DNA from: Collybia mongolica
Taxonomy: Eukaryota; Basidiomycota; Agaricomycetes; Agaricales; Clitocybaceae
Assembly (NCBI GenBank): GCA_013420905.1
Contig: JAAXNY010000010.1
Location: 1,860,001 to 1,924,000 of the forward strand
Direction: 5' to 3'
DNA: 64,000 nt
In this document: piece after piece, positions 22,111 to 32,480 of the stretch
Layout: each line of letters starts with the position of its first letter
Position numbering within the stretch: position 1 is the first letter of the stretch
Made by a program: the position numbers and the translations under genes
Notes under the pieces: model-generated
The model's database searches: none
What the model saw: the letters and a program-made list of their open reading frames with translations, nothing else
Told to the model about the DNA's origin: nothing

Positions 22111-25100
22111 ATGATTAAGTGTTGTGTTTGCTCTGCAGCATCGCTGACACGCGACACATTCCTCAAAAGAGGGTCAAAATTCAGCCACACAAAAAGTGAA
22201 AAGCACAGAATCGCACTGAAACGTTTTCCAGGAGGTCAGACCAGTGACGGTGCTTTGGTGCCAGATATCGAAGAAGCTGTTCCTCTGGGATCCACAATGT
22301 TGAGATTGGCAGCTCAATTCCAGATCACGGGTGAAGATTCAGATGATGAATGTGATACAATGGACGACATTCAAAGCGCAGGACCATTCGACTCTGTGGT
22401 GGAAGTTAACAACAAATTTTACAGCCCCAATGGTGAACAGATTATGCTGATGGCTGGTGTTGGGGTAGATGGCCTCGCAGATGGGAAACAACTGCAGAAA
22501 GATATGGATGGACTTGCCTATTATGATCATATGGCCTTTGGAAAAGTCTCGTACACAATACAGGACATGTTGGGTGACTGTCAAGAAGATTCAACGGTGG
22601 CTGGCATCGTGGCCCAGCTGAGTGCACTTGGTTTGTTCATTGTTGATTTCCAAAAAGGAGGAGCCTGACAAAATATAACAGGGTTAGATGATAATGACAA
22701 CGGGGATGAAGAGGCAGAGGAAACAACATACGAAGAGGATAGCACATGGGAACCGCATGGAGGGAAAACGGTGCGCAATGTTGCATATCAACTCAGATCA
22801 CATATTGATCCTGAGATAATTAGATGTTTTTTTTGGATCTTCTTGACAACTTACCACGGCTTCGCCTTTCTGATGATCAAATGAAGGCAATCATATGGAC
22901 AATGAAGGAATGTGGGACACCCAATGTCCCATCCTTTTCTGCGTTGAGAAAGAAACAAGCAAGTCTCATGCGTGATGTTGGACTCACATCACGTCACCAT
23001 ACGTCCGCATTGGGAAATCATTTTTACATGAATCACCCCGTGGATCTTATCTCCCTGGTCTGTCGAACCATTCATGACTATAGGTTACCGCTGAATTTGT
23101 GACTAACAGGACTGGTCTAACCCCTTTGTCCAAAATTTCATTCATGTATATCCAGAAATCACAATGACCATCTCCGAGTTTTGGCAAGCTGGAAAGTATG
23201 TCAAGGAGGTTGATCTCGAGGATTTATCTCCAATGTGGGCTGATTGGAAGAGGGCCCCCGATCGACACTTTTTCATCAAGGAACTGGCACAGCTTCAGGA
23301 TGGTCAATATGTTGTCCCGATGCGATGGATTATCTATGAAAAGACAGAACATGTTGAAGTTTTCCATGCAACTCGCGACTGAGCTGACAATTTCCTAATT
23401 GCAGACCCCAACCTTGTGCGAATTCCAGTAACAAAGTTGAAATATAACTACCTTGACCTTCGAGCACATCTGGGCTCAATCAACTTTTTAAGTTTGTAAA
23501 TTTAATGAGGAACATGTCGTGATTCTAACCTTTTCTGTCAAATTTAGATCTCTCCCCAGGCTTGACCTTTGAAATGCCGCATCCTGTTTGGGAAATCACC
23601 AACAACCGCCCCATGTTTGTTCTTCGTGTTATGCCATGGGCGGACAACATTTCAGGAAATCGCAGCAAGCAATACAACACACATATGAATATTTATGTTG
23701 CAAATGTTAATTTGCCTCACGAAAAGCTCGCTCAAGAATATTTTGTTCGGTTTTGTTCAACTTCACCACACGCATCATCGTCCGAACAGTTTGATGGTCT
23801 TGCAGAGGATTTGTAAGTCCAGAATGACACAAACTGCATCAACGATCGCACTGATTCAGATCTTTCAGGAATTCTGATACCTGGCGCCCAGCGTATGACT
23901 GCGCTTTGAATCGAGAAATTCTGTTCAAGATTCGTGGACATCTCCTCCCTGCTGACAATCCCCAACAAGCAGAGTCTTGTTCAAATGCAGGTGTAAACGC
24001 AAATTACTGGTGCCGTGCTGATAAGTCAGGAGGAACCGATGTGCAGCGGGAGAGTGATGATGGATATCACTCTCTTTTTGAAGTGCGTGAATTAAAATCG
24101 CTTTACTTGATGATCTTTTAACCCTATTATCTCACAGGTTGGGGTTCCTCGCACACCTGAAGAGACAATTGAGACAATCAAACAACAAATTTGGGCAGCA
24201 TGTCTCGGCATCAAAGACACCGTTGAGAAGATACAGACCAAGACCGGCGTGAAGGATAGGACCGCACTTCATTGGATTGATCAGCTCATTGAGAAAGCAC
24301 GACAAATTCAGCAGGACCGATTGTTTACAGAGTCTATTCGTGATCCACGGTTAAACGATCGCAAAATCAAAGGCTCAGAGCGGGAGGCAATCAAGATGGG
24401 AATCAAGCGCGAAATTCAGAAGGAGCTTTACGATTGGGTATTAACCCAACCAGCTGATCGTTTTGAGAGGTTGGGCAGCAATGCAGGTACATCTTCTGGT
24501 TGCATGCAGTGGAAACTACAATCTGACAAGTTGAACCTGCAGATTGCGCTGAGCTACAGCCTGGTGATCACTACAATATTCTGCTTTGAGTCCGTGGTAT
24601 GTTCTCTCTCTTACTGTTCAACACCCCCAGTAAGCGAAAGCACTCTTCAACAGGACTTGACCCTCACCAAGATAGCCCATGCGAGATCCTCCACACGGTG
24701 CTCCTTGGCATTGACAAATACCTGTGGCATGAGACGAACAAAGTTTGGGATAAAAAGAAGGATGAACTCTTTGGAATCCGACTCCAATCATCTTCCATTG
24801 ATGGACTAACTCTTTATCCTTTGCGAGCACAGTACCTTGTTCAATATAAAAATTCTCTGGTTGGTAAACATTTTAAAGCTCTTCAGCAGCTCGCCATCTT
24901 CCACTTGCATGATGATCTCTGCTCAAAAGCAGTCTTTGACTTGTGGAGGGCGAATGGGGAGCTTGGTGCATTGATCTGGTATCCTGAAATCAAAGACATG
25001 GATACTTACTTGGTGTGATTCAAATCGAATTTGTGTGCATCCATGCTGATTTGGCAGTTTTCTAATCACATAGGTGGACTTGGAGGTGTTGGTTAACAAT

Positions 25101-26265
25101 GTCCTTGATCTTTGGGCTGTCGTTGACCCCTCTCGTATCCAAAACAAATACAAGCTCCATGTCCTACCCCATATCATAGAAGACATTCGACGATTTGGGC
25201 CTGCAGTTTTACTCTCAACAGAAGTCTTTGAGTGTTGGAATGCTGTTTTTCGGCTTTGCAGTGTGTTATCAAACCACCAGGCTCCGAGTCATGACATCGC
25301 TGTAACACTGGCTGATATGGAGCACTTCAAACATCAAGTAAGCGGTGGGTGGTGGAAAGGCAAAAGCGGGGAGTACATTCAGGCTGGAGAGAAGATAAGA
25401 AACTTTCTCGTAGGAAACAAGGAGCTCCAGCGGCATCTTGGCTGGGTTGACAAGTCAAACATTAAACCAGGTTTGATGTTTCTTCATTTTTCAGTCAACA
25501 GTGCCTTCATTATCATGCAGGGACCATCAAATTCCTTGCAAAGAGTAGACAATACTCAATGACTTGGAACATGGCGCTTGGCCAGCTGTGGAGCATTGAC
25601 GTCGATCATATTGGCGGGAGCAGGAAACAGTGGGTCGAGTGTAAATATATAATCTCCCAATCCTCCGACATATGTAAGTCGAACTCCTGGGTGTTTTTCA
25701 ACTCAAAAGAATCCAAGGTAAATTTTTTCCAACATGCGACGAACCTTATTCAAATTCTGACTGTGTTCTAGGACTTTCCTGTCTCCATCACCGCTGGTCA
25801 TATCTTCAAAATTTTGGTGTCGGACAATTCAGATCTGAATTCCGCAACTATCATCATCGAACATTTTCAAATTTCGGCCCTCAATGATGCTCATTTAAAC
25901 ATGCCTGTCATGTCTTGCTCAGGTCGTGTCTTCTTTGTTGCACCACAGGTAAGATTTTCTGCAGACCGTGTGCAGAAATAAATGAACTTGCCCTCCAGGA
26001 TATACTTTTCCTTTTCAATGCGTAGCATGATTGCCAAAAAGCACAATGCTCCACCACAGAGGCTCTTGTCAAGCAAGGGAGAGACCAGACTACATGGAAA
26101 CAGCACATAATTACGCATACTGAAGATACACGATACATCATCAACATGCACACGCTGCATAACGCCAATCTCATTCACGAAACTCTCCCGAGAGAATTAA
26201 CAGCACCAAAACCGTGCTTTGCTGACCGCCGTAAGAAGCACGATGAGTTTGCCGCAAATCTTTGA
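22111..26265 (+). CDS. Plavaka-like transposase-lineage protein
   Basis: It starts at ATG 22111 with a Cys-rich finger (CCVCSAASLTRDTFLKRG, then FSHTKSEKH), followed by an acidic region. Introns that fit by frame lie at about 22630-22680 and 22771-22823; the latter rejoins GGKT to MFFLDLLDNLPRLRLS. Conserved blocks then come in the order seen in the large Plavaka-type proteins. These are IHVYPEITMTISEFWQAG, YVVPMRWIIYEK, HPVWEITNNRPMFVLRVMPW, ADNISGNRSKQYNTHMN, NLPHEKLAQEYFVRFCSTSP, EILFKIRGHLLPADNP with NYWCRAD, DSPCEILHTVLLGIDKYLWH, LLSTEVFECWNAVFR and GGWWKGKSG. The C-terminal exon gives HDCQKAQCSTT and INMHTLHNANLIHETLPREL. No internal stop is forced if the introns are accepted, so the copy may be active. 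Catalytic residues are not assigned. Confidence 0.72.
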
Positions 26266-26626
26266 GTGACAGGACCGATGAAACGCGCCGGTACAAAAGC
26301 AAAGGCACAGGCGACACGAGCCAAGAAAAAGCAAGGTCAAGTAGATCAGCGTATGAGGGCAGAAGAGGCAGTATGACTTGGAATCCGGAATTTATATATA
26401 TTACTACAAATAGCTACGACGTATACAAGCAATTTTATGATATCAAACCCAGCATGTCCTGGTGTGGCCTCCCCGGACAGAGGCTAGATACCTAGTGGGT
26501 ATTTGGCTGATATCCTCTCCCCGATATCGGCCAGATATCCTTTAGGTCACCGGAGGGGCTTTGACCCTGATATCCAGCAATAACCAGCTTGAACTATTTT
26601 TGCCATCACAAACGCAAATGGCGGTG

Positions 26627-26965
26627 TATCCCACCCCCTACAATTGGTTTGCACCCTCTTTTGGTTTGTCACAGACATGTCACATCAGTTGGTTCCGGCA
26701 AACAAGTCGGAGAATGAAACGCCAAGAGACGAACTAACCGAGGCCAATTATCTATATTTGATTATTCGGCACTGGCGGCAAGTGTGACAAAAGGCCGTTT
26801 TTTGACCATGTTCAAAAACACATAGAATTGTATTAAAATGCCAGGATCATATTCATAGAGGTATCAGTATGTCAGATCTCGAAATGCTAAGGGAACAGGC
26901 TGGCGGATGTTAAGATCTAGGTGCAAACTGAAAGAGGGTGCAAACCAATTGTAGGGGGAGGGATA
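26627..26965. mobile_element. MITE with TATCCC inverted repeats
   Basis: The left end reads TATCCCACCCCCTACAATTG and continues GTTTGCACCCTCTTT. The right end, reverse-complemented, reads TATCCCTCCCCCTACAATTG with the same continuation. The repeats are about 35 bp with one mismatch in the first 20. There is no coding capacity. If the outermost TA is the duplicated target, the element is 26629-26963 and would be a Tc1/mariner-type derivative. It lies between the Plavaka-like element and the nest of other transposons. Confidence 0.7.
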
Positions 26966-27821
26966 GTAGAGCTCCTTTGCAAAGGGTAAAAAAATGCAAA
27001 TTTATCTCCCGAAACTTGGCGGATTTTCATGCAATTGGAGTTGTGGCCCCAACAAATCATGAGGGTATATTCCCAAGAAGTTTAACATGTTTAGCTATTA
27101 ATGTAGTATTACAAGTCATGAGTGCTAGTGGGCATCTCTGTACTACAGTCACATTGCTGTGGATGTGGAGTTGCTGTGGAGTCAGGTATCTCTTGAAACT
27201 TGCTTAACTTTCACATCAGAATTTTGAATATATTGGCTGCAAGAGAGCTTTAATGCAGAGGCACCAGTGTTACCTACCTTCACAAGATCAGGTACATTAT
27301 ATTTTCAATACTAACTTTTGGAAAGACAATTGTTCACACATATTAGTGGGGGTGGGCAATTCCCGGTAAGTGTGATGCACGTCACAGACATGAGATAATC
27401 ACACTGTGACGCCAAACCTTGATACATTGCGTTTGTGAGTGGCACCACTTCCAGATGATAGAAATTTCAGTGTAAATATAGCTTATAGTACTCTCTTAAC
27501 ATCCTGATGTGATATATTTTCCCTGGAGGAGTGTAAAAGTATGAGAACTAACCACTTGCCTGCTAAATGGTGCTATTCATATACAGTAGCTCAAAAAACT
27601 GTCCCAATGTTTGGTCATCTTATAATGATTTACTTATAACAGAGTACTGGGGATTAACATCATTCTGAGAAAAATATATATAATACTACACTATATTAGC
27701 TTTGAAATGAGCCCCTACTTTCCTTATTTGAATAAAAATTCATTTCATAACAAATTGAACAAAATAATTACTCATTGGGACAGTTTTTTGACCTACATCT
27801 CCAAAGTCTCTATTTACACAA

Positions 27822-28841
27822 TTAATACTTGGTATGACCACCTTTTGCCTTAATAACTGCTTGAACCCTTCTAGGCATGCTTTCTATAAGTGTCTGGCAT
27901 GTTTCTGGTGGAATTCCATTCCATTCCACTACCACCCTATCCCACAACTCATGTACTCCTTTGGGGGCTGTTGGGTATTTCTTAAGTGCCTTCTTCAACA
28001 CTACCCAGAGATGTTCAATGGGGTTGATGTCAGGGGATTGTGCTGGCCAGACCATAACATCAATGTTGTTGTCTTCAAACCACTTGGTTGCCTTGTTGGA
28101 TGCATGTTTGGGGTCATTGTCCTGCTGAAACATCCTCTCTCCCTCTGGCATCTCCAGCTTTTCAAAGCTTTCCACTACTCCCCCATCCAAAATCTGGCAG
28201 TATTGGTCTGCATTCATAATCCCCTGGACCTCTGTAAGCACTCCTACTCCATTCTGCCCCATACAACCCCACACCATAAGATTATTTCCTCCTCCATATT
28301 TGACAGTAGGAGTGGTGGTTCTGTCAGAAAGTGGTTCTCCCTTCTTCTTCCAAGTATAAGTCCTTCCATCTGACCCAATCCTGTTGATTTTGACCTCATC
28401 TGACCATAAGATCCTTTTCCAATCCTCCACTGTCCAGTTTTCATGGTATCTTGCCCATTGAAGATGTTGCAGTCAATGAGCCTTTTTGAGAAGAGGACAT
28501 TTTCTCTTGACAACACTACAAAAGTCATTCTTTTTGAGTGCATTCCTGACTGTTTGGGGTGTGACAGGGTTGGGAAGAGTTTGAATGATGAAATGGGTGG
28601 CCTCTACAGCATTATCAAGCCTTCTAGTGGTGATTTGTCGAATAATTGACCGTTTGTCACTAGGAGAGAGCTTAGAAGGACGTCCCCCCCTGTGGTTTTC
28701 CTTGTCCATATCCAGTTCCTTCTTGATTCTCCCAATGGTAGACTTTCCCAGAGTGGTTTTGGACTGGATCTGATGCAAGGTATAGCCTTCTTGAAGAAGG
28801 GAGATCACAGAAAGGTGTTGGGTAGAAGATGTAGGTCTCAT
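27822..28841 (-). pseudogene. Tc1/mariner transposase, DD34E, one in-frame TGA
   Basis: The frame is 340 codons, the same length as copies 2 and 3. The N-terminal helix-turn-helix region is MRPTSSTQHLSVISLLQEGY, with the GRPSKLS linker that is common between the paired DNA-binding subdomains. The catalytic core has SDEVKIN (first Asp), QQDNDPKHAS (second Asp) and SPDINPIEHLW (Glu). Counting from the second Asp to the Glu gives 34 residues, hence DD34E. One TGA at about 28473-28475 (after LLKKAH) interrupts an otherwise open frame; the frame resumes with LQHLQWARYHENW. A CGA-to-TGA change would explain it. All catalytic residues remain. Confidence 0.88.
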
Positions 28842-29184
28842 GGGATGATGGGGGAAGGAAAGAATGATTGTAATGATGGAAACATGTTGAATTTATATCA
28901 ACATGGTCACATGACTTTGTTTATTGTTCCCACAATACATCACATGATGTTAAAGCTTGCTGCAGTAAAGATCTTGCCAAAATTAAGCATAGGTCAAAAA
29001 ACTGTCCCAATGAGTAATTATTTTGTTCAATTTGTTATGAAATGAGTTTTTATTCAAATAAGGAAAGTAAGGGCTCATTTCAAAGCTAATATGGTGTAGT
29101 ATCATATATATTTTTCTCAGAATGATTTTAATCCCCAGTACTCTGTTATAAGTAAATCATTATAAAATGACCAAACATTGGGAC

Positions 29185-29746
29185 TGTAAGGGGAACACCC
29201 TTACCGACTCCGTTTTCCATTTTCCAACAACATTCCCGACCATACGAACGTTCGGGAACGCTCCCCATTCCCGATCCCCATTCCCGATCGTAGTCACCGA
29301 CTACTTTACCGACAAGTCGTTACCGACAACAACCCGAGTCAAACCCGACTCACCCACTCACTCACACCACACTCGTTACCACCCCGCTCCCTTTACCGAC
29401 TCTCGTTAGACGTTTCCGAACGCGGACGCGGGCGCGGCTTGTCGGGATCACTACGGCGCGCCCACGTGATCCTTTACCGACAACGCGTGCCCTCGTACCG
29501 TCCCGGGAACGTGTAGTTAATGTAGGAACATCATATATAGCCTGTACACCTGGCTGGAGGACCCTTAGAGAATTCTCTTAGGATCCCCTCCACCAGGTGA
29601 GTAGTACATATGTCGTACAAGTGAATACATCAGCTTAGGATCCCCTCCACCAGCCCCGAGTTAGAATTCCCGACCCCGACCTCTGTCACTCGGTAATTGT
29701 CGTCGGACTCTGCGCAACTCAGTAACCCGGCGGAGTTGCCCTTACA
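29185..29746. mobile_element. Solo LTR nested in a Tc1 terminal repeat
   Basis: The 562-bp unit begins TGTAAGGGGAACACCC and ends GGAGTTGCCCTTACA, so it has TG...CA ends inside a short inverted repeat TGTAAGGG/CCCTTACA. A 5-bp TSD GGGAC lies at 29180-29184 and 29747-29751, which is exactly the Tc1 end motif duplicated. Inside is a promoter-like CATATATAGCC (about 29532). No internal retrotransposon sequence remains, so it arose by LTR-LTR recombination or by abortive insertion. It is the youngest layer here, having landed in Tc1 copy 1. Confidence 0.87.
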
Positions 29747-29770
29747 GGGACAGTTTTTTGAGCTACTGTA

Positions 29771-30072
29771 GGGCAAAACTCATATCTTAATCTCCTCCTT
29801 TAATTCTCATCTAATTGCTTTGGTCCAAGGGGCAAAGTAGCACTATTGTTTGAGCTCTACAAGCTCATTAGAAGGGATTTTAAATTTTTTATCCCCTTCC
29901 TTTAAGAAAGCCTATTTTTAGTGGTAAAATAGGACATCCTGGGTGAAGGAGGAAGAATATTTAACATATCTTTTAATGGGTTTGTAGAGCTCAAAAAGTA
30001 GTGCTATTTTGCCCCTTGGACCAAAGCAATTGGATGAGAATTGAAGGAGGAGATTAGGATACAAGTTTTACC
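29771..30072. repeat. Foldback element (~300 bp), copy 1
   Basis: The left arm starts GGGCAAAACTCATATCTTAA and runs through GGTCCAAGGGGCAAAGTAGC. The right arm is its inverse, ...GCCCCTTGGACCAAAGCAAT to GTTTTACC. The arms are each roughly 110 bp. The same foldback stands at the same place in the second TIR-element copy (53232-53533), so it was present in their common ancestor. It is either a nested MITE or a subterminal hairpin of the element. Confidence 0.75.
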
Positions 30073-30296
30073 TCTGGTTTCACTGGGTCACATGGTGTCA
30101 CAGAGTGTGATCACAGCCTTAGGATGCCCCACCAATGCCTCATGGTACAAACTCATCCACTCTTAAACCCCCACCTTCTACTCTGCTTGCCCTACCTTCC
30201 TGGTGAGCCTATCCTCAGGTAAGTATGAGTTATATAGGCTATAGCATCTAGTGAAAGTGACATCATCATTAGCTATAGTTACACATTGATTAGAAT

Positions 30297-31215
30297 ATGC
30301 CAAAAGCCAACTTGAAGAAGCAAGCTCAGGCAATGCTAGAGAGGGCTGCTCATGCAAGATTAAAGGCTCATGAGTATCATGAGCATCACCTGGTAGTGGA
30401 AGCCCTCCAACAGGCTGAACAGTATAATGCAAAGCTAGAGAAGAGCTGGCTGGAGAATAGAGAAACTGAGGCATCTCACTACTGCTCTTGCAACAGCCAA
30501 TAGGAAACTGGCTGAGACCTTTCAGAAGCTCCTTGGTGCTGAAAGTAAGGCTGATAAGTGGTATAAAGCTCTATGTGCTGAGAGACAAACACAAAAGTGT
30601 AATGAGGTTAAGAAAGCCTCACTTCAGCAGCAGTTGAATACACAGTATAAATCAACTGCCCAGAGCACACAGGAAAAGGCAGTTCTCATATCAAATGCAC
30701 TCTCTACTGTAGAGTCTCTTATGAAACTTTGAGAAAGAAAATATCAAGCTGCAGTAGGAACTGTCTTCTTTATTGGATTTATTGGAATGTTCAGCATCTG
30801 AACAACAACAATATCAGGACAAAAACACTATGGTGCAACAAGGATTCAAGAAATGTCATTCAAAACTTCAGAAACTCAGAAAACAAGTTGGATCAAACAA
30901 GAAATCTTTGAAGGAGAAATCAACTTTCAGCCTACTGCACAAAGGTGTATATACTGAACAGGCTCAAAACTTGATCCAACTTCTTGTTAAAGCTAGCTGC
31001 TCAAAGAACAGTGTTGGTGAAGTCATTCATGCTGTTTAAGCTGCTGGGGCTACAAATATCAAAACTCCACCAAGCAACACACAAGCTGATAGTATGAGAA
31101 AAGCACTTGAGAAGGCTGTAGACAAGAAAGGAGGCTGAAGACATGGCTATCAATGAAACAGATCCAGTAGAAGGAGGGGAGAGTGCTTGTAAAGATTTAT
31201 TTTTTGCAGAAAATT
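30297..31215 (+). pseudogene. Remnant of the TIR-element coiled-coil protein (copy 1)
   Basis: The first segment is open: MPKANLKKQAQAMLERAAHA, with YHEHHLVVEALQQAEQYNAK, a coiled-coil N-terminus. It is shared with 53757-54189 in copy 2. A second exon-like stretch (about 30773-31039) carries more heptad-like sequence (HSKLQKLRKQVGS). It is then joined straight to the C-terminal end of the long protein (MAINETDPVEGGESA). The joint removes about 5.6 kb and a second deletion of 38 bp removes more. The frame is broken several times, so no protein is expected. Confidence 0.75.
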
Positions 31216-31412
31216 GAGGGTTAGGTGAGATATATTTACATGTATTCACAGCATATATACATTACATATATTTTGGGACAAGAATAAAGGTTATAGTGGC
31301 TCAGGAGTGGGGGAAACAGGTGAGGAAACAGAGTGTATCAAGATTTGTGATGTTTTTGGTCACAGGCCATGACGTCATGCTTCCAAACAGTAACAGGGAT
31401 TGCCCACCCCCA

Positions 31413-32480
31413 ATATTAGTTGCTTGTGGGTATCAATACTTCCTGCTCATTTTATCTCTTTTTATCCTCAACATACTTCTTGCAGAGATCACATTTGTTA
31501 TTCCTATGTTATATGCATCTGTGCTTTGAGTATGGTGCAAGGAAGCAACTATCTTCCTACCTCTGACAGATCATGTAATTGGCCACTTATGGATGATACC
31601 TTTCACAAGGTCAAGATATTTTCTTCCACAAATGGGAGGAAATATGGTATTCTTTGACCCTATATGCTATCTTAGCCACTGACAAGAGAAGTTGTTTGGT
31701 AACACTGGCCAGAGTGACAATTGTCAAACAGGTTCCTGATCATGTGGTGGGGGTATCAATATGGGTGGCAAGGCATCTACAGATTGTTCAGTGCCATCTA
31801 CAAACATGGAGACTTGTTATTGGAGCATTTTCAGCTGCTCTGACTGCAGCCAGATCATTTCAACCATTGCATTGATTTCTGATTGCAGGTCTTCCTGGGG
31901 TGGTGCGTCCATTGTGATATCAAAATAAGGCAAGTTGGAGTGATTGGGGGTGGGAGAAGGATGGTCATGTGTGGTTATAGCAGAGTTGGTGTTGTGCTCT
32001 GAGTTGCTCTGAGCTCCATATCTTGCTATGGTGGGTAAGGGCACACAGGTCAGTCTCTGTATGGTGAGATTGATCTACTGTCAGAGTGACCCTAAGTTGA
32101 AGTGCATGTGATCACAAGTTGCCAACTTCCGACTGATAGGGGAAATTCTAAGTATATTGTTATAAGTACAAGTCTAAACTACTCACCTGATAGGGGAAAT
32201 CCTAAGAGACCAATCTAAGGATTCCCCTACCAAGTGGTGGCTACTATATACCTAACCTATACAATGCCACTATGTACTGCTATTGTCATCACATGTCTCA
32301 GGGTCAAACAATAGGGTTGGTAATACAATAGGTATGTTTGCATAATGGGCCAATGTGATTTTGACAAGCAGCATGCATATTGGCATGGTGGTTCACTGTG
32401 TGATTGGTCAATCAACAGTACAAGCTTTGATGTGCAGTGACAGTCTTTGATTGGTGATGGCAATGTTGGCATGGATGGCA
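31413..32480 (-). mobile_element. Possible degenerate Gypsy-type LTR and gag start
   Basis: On the minus strand, about 32170-32230 resembles the solo LTR at 29.2-29.7 kb (CTCTTAGGATTTCCCC...CAGGTGAGTAG against CTCTTAGGATCCCCTCCACCAGGTGAGTAG, quoted in pieces). Near 32036-32045 lies TGTGCCCTTA, like the end of that LTR. Directly beyond, a minus-strand frame (31817-32044) reads MDAPPQEDLQSEINAMVEMI, which has the flavour of a Gypsy gag N-terminus. None of this is strong, and the stretch 31413-31800 holds nothing I can name. Confidence 0.35.

Larger units (their letters stand above)
20004..26578. mobile_element. Plavaka-like DNA transposon with two divergent genes
   Basis: The interval holds a large transposase-type gene (22111-26265, +) and a divergent companion gene (20461-21796, -), both with plausible introns. 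Candidate terminal inverted repeats are GCTGGATATCGGG at 20004-20016 and CCCTGATATCCAGC at 26565-26578. Internal to both ends are clusters of the short motif GATATC, including near-palindromic ATATCGGTCAGATAT (about 20104) and GATATCGGCCAGATATC (about 26523). Repeated subterminal motifs are typical of CACTA-like elements, to which Plavaka elements are related. I could not find a clear TSD, so the outer limits are tentative. The gene content is firmer than the boundaries. Confidence 0.6.
27584..29768 (-). mobile_element. Tc1/mariner element, copy 1, with nested solo LTR
   Basis: The ends read CAGTAGCTCAAAAAACTGTC and its inverse, flanked by TA (27582-27583 and 29769-29770). Each terminal repeat is roughly 200 bp long and has a second, inverted copy of the outer motif at its inner edge (GGGACAGTTTTTTGACC near 27777 and its complement near 28993). 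The related sequence at 53220-53240 shows the empty site ...CATTCATATAGGGC, so the insertion and TA duplication are directly documented. A solo LTR (29185-29746) interrupts the right terminal repeat. The transposase gene is on the minus strand. Confidence 0.92.
27347..31412. mobile_element. TIR element, internally deleted copy (copy 1) with nested insertions
   Basis: Perfect 14-bp inverted ends are visible: TGGGGGTGGGCAAT at 27347 and ATTGCCCACCCCCA ending at 31412. They are flanked by ATATTAG on both sides (7 bp, or 8 bp ATATTAGT if the terminal T/A is counted outside). TSDs of 7-8 bp suit hAT or Kyakuja-Dileera-Zisupton-type elements. Compared with copy 2 (52993-60527), this copy lacks about 5.6 kb of coding sequence: AGTCATTCATGCTGTTT joins directly to AAGCTGCTGGGGCTAC. 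It also carries a Tc1 element at 27584-29768. It is therefore a non-autonomous deletion derivative that still shows both ends and a TSD. Confidence 0.8.
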
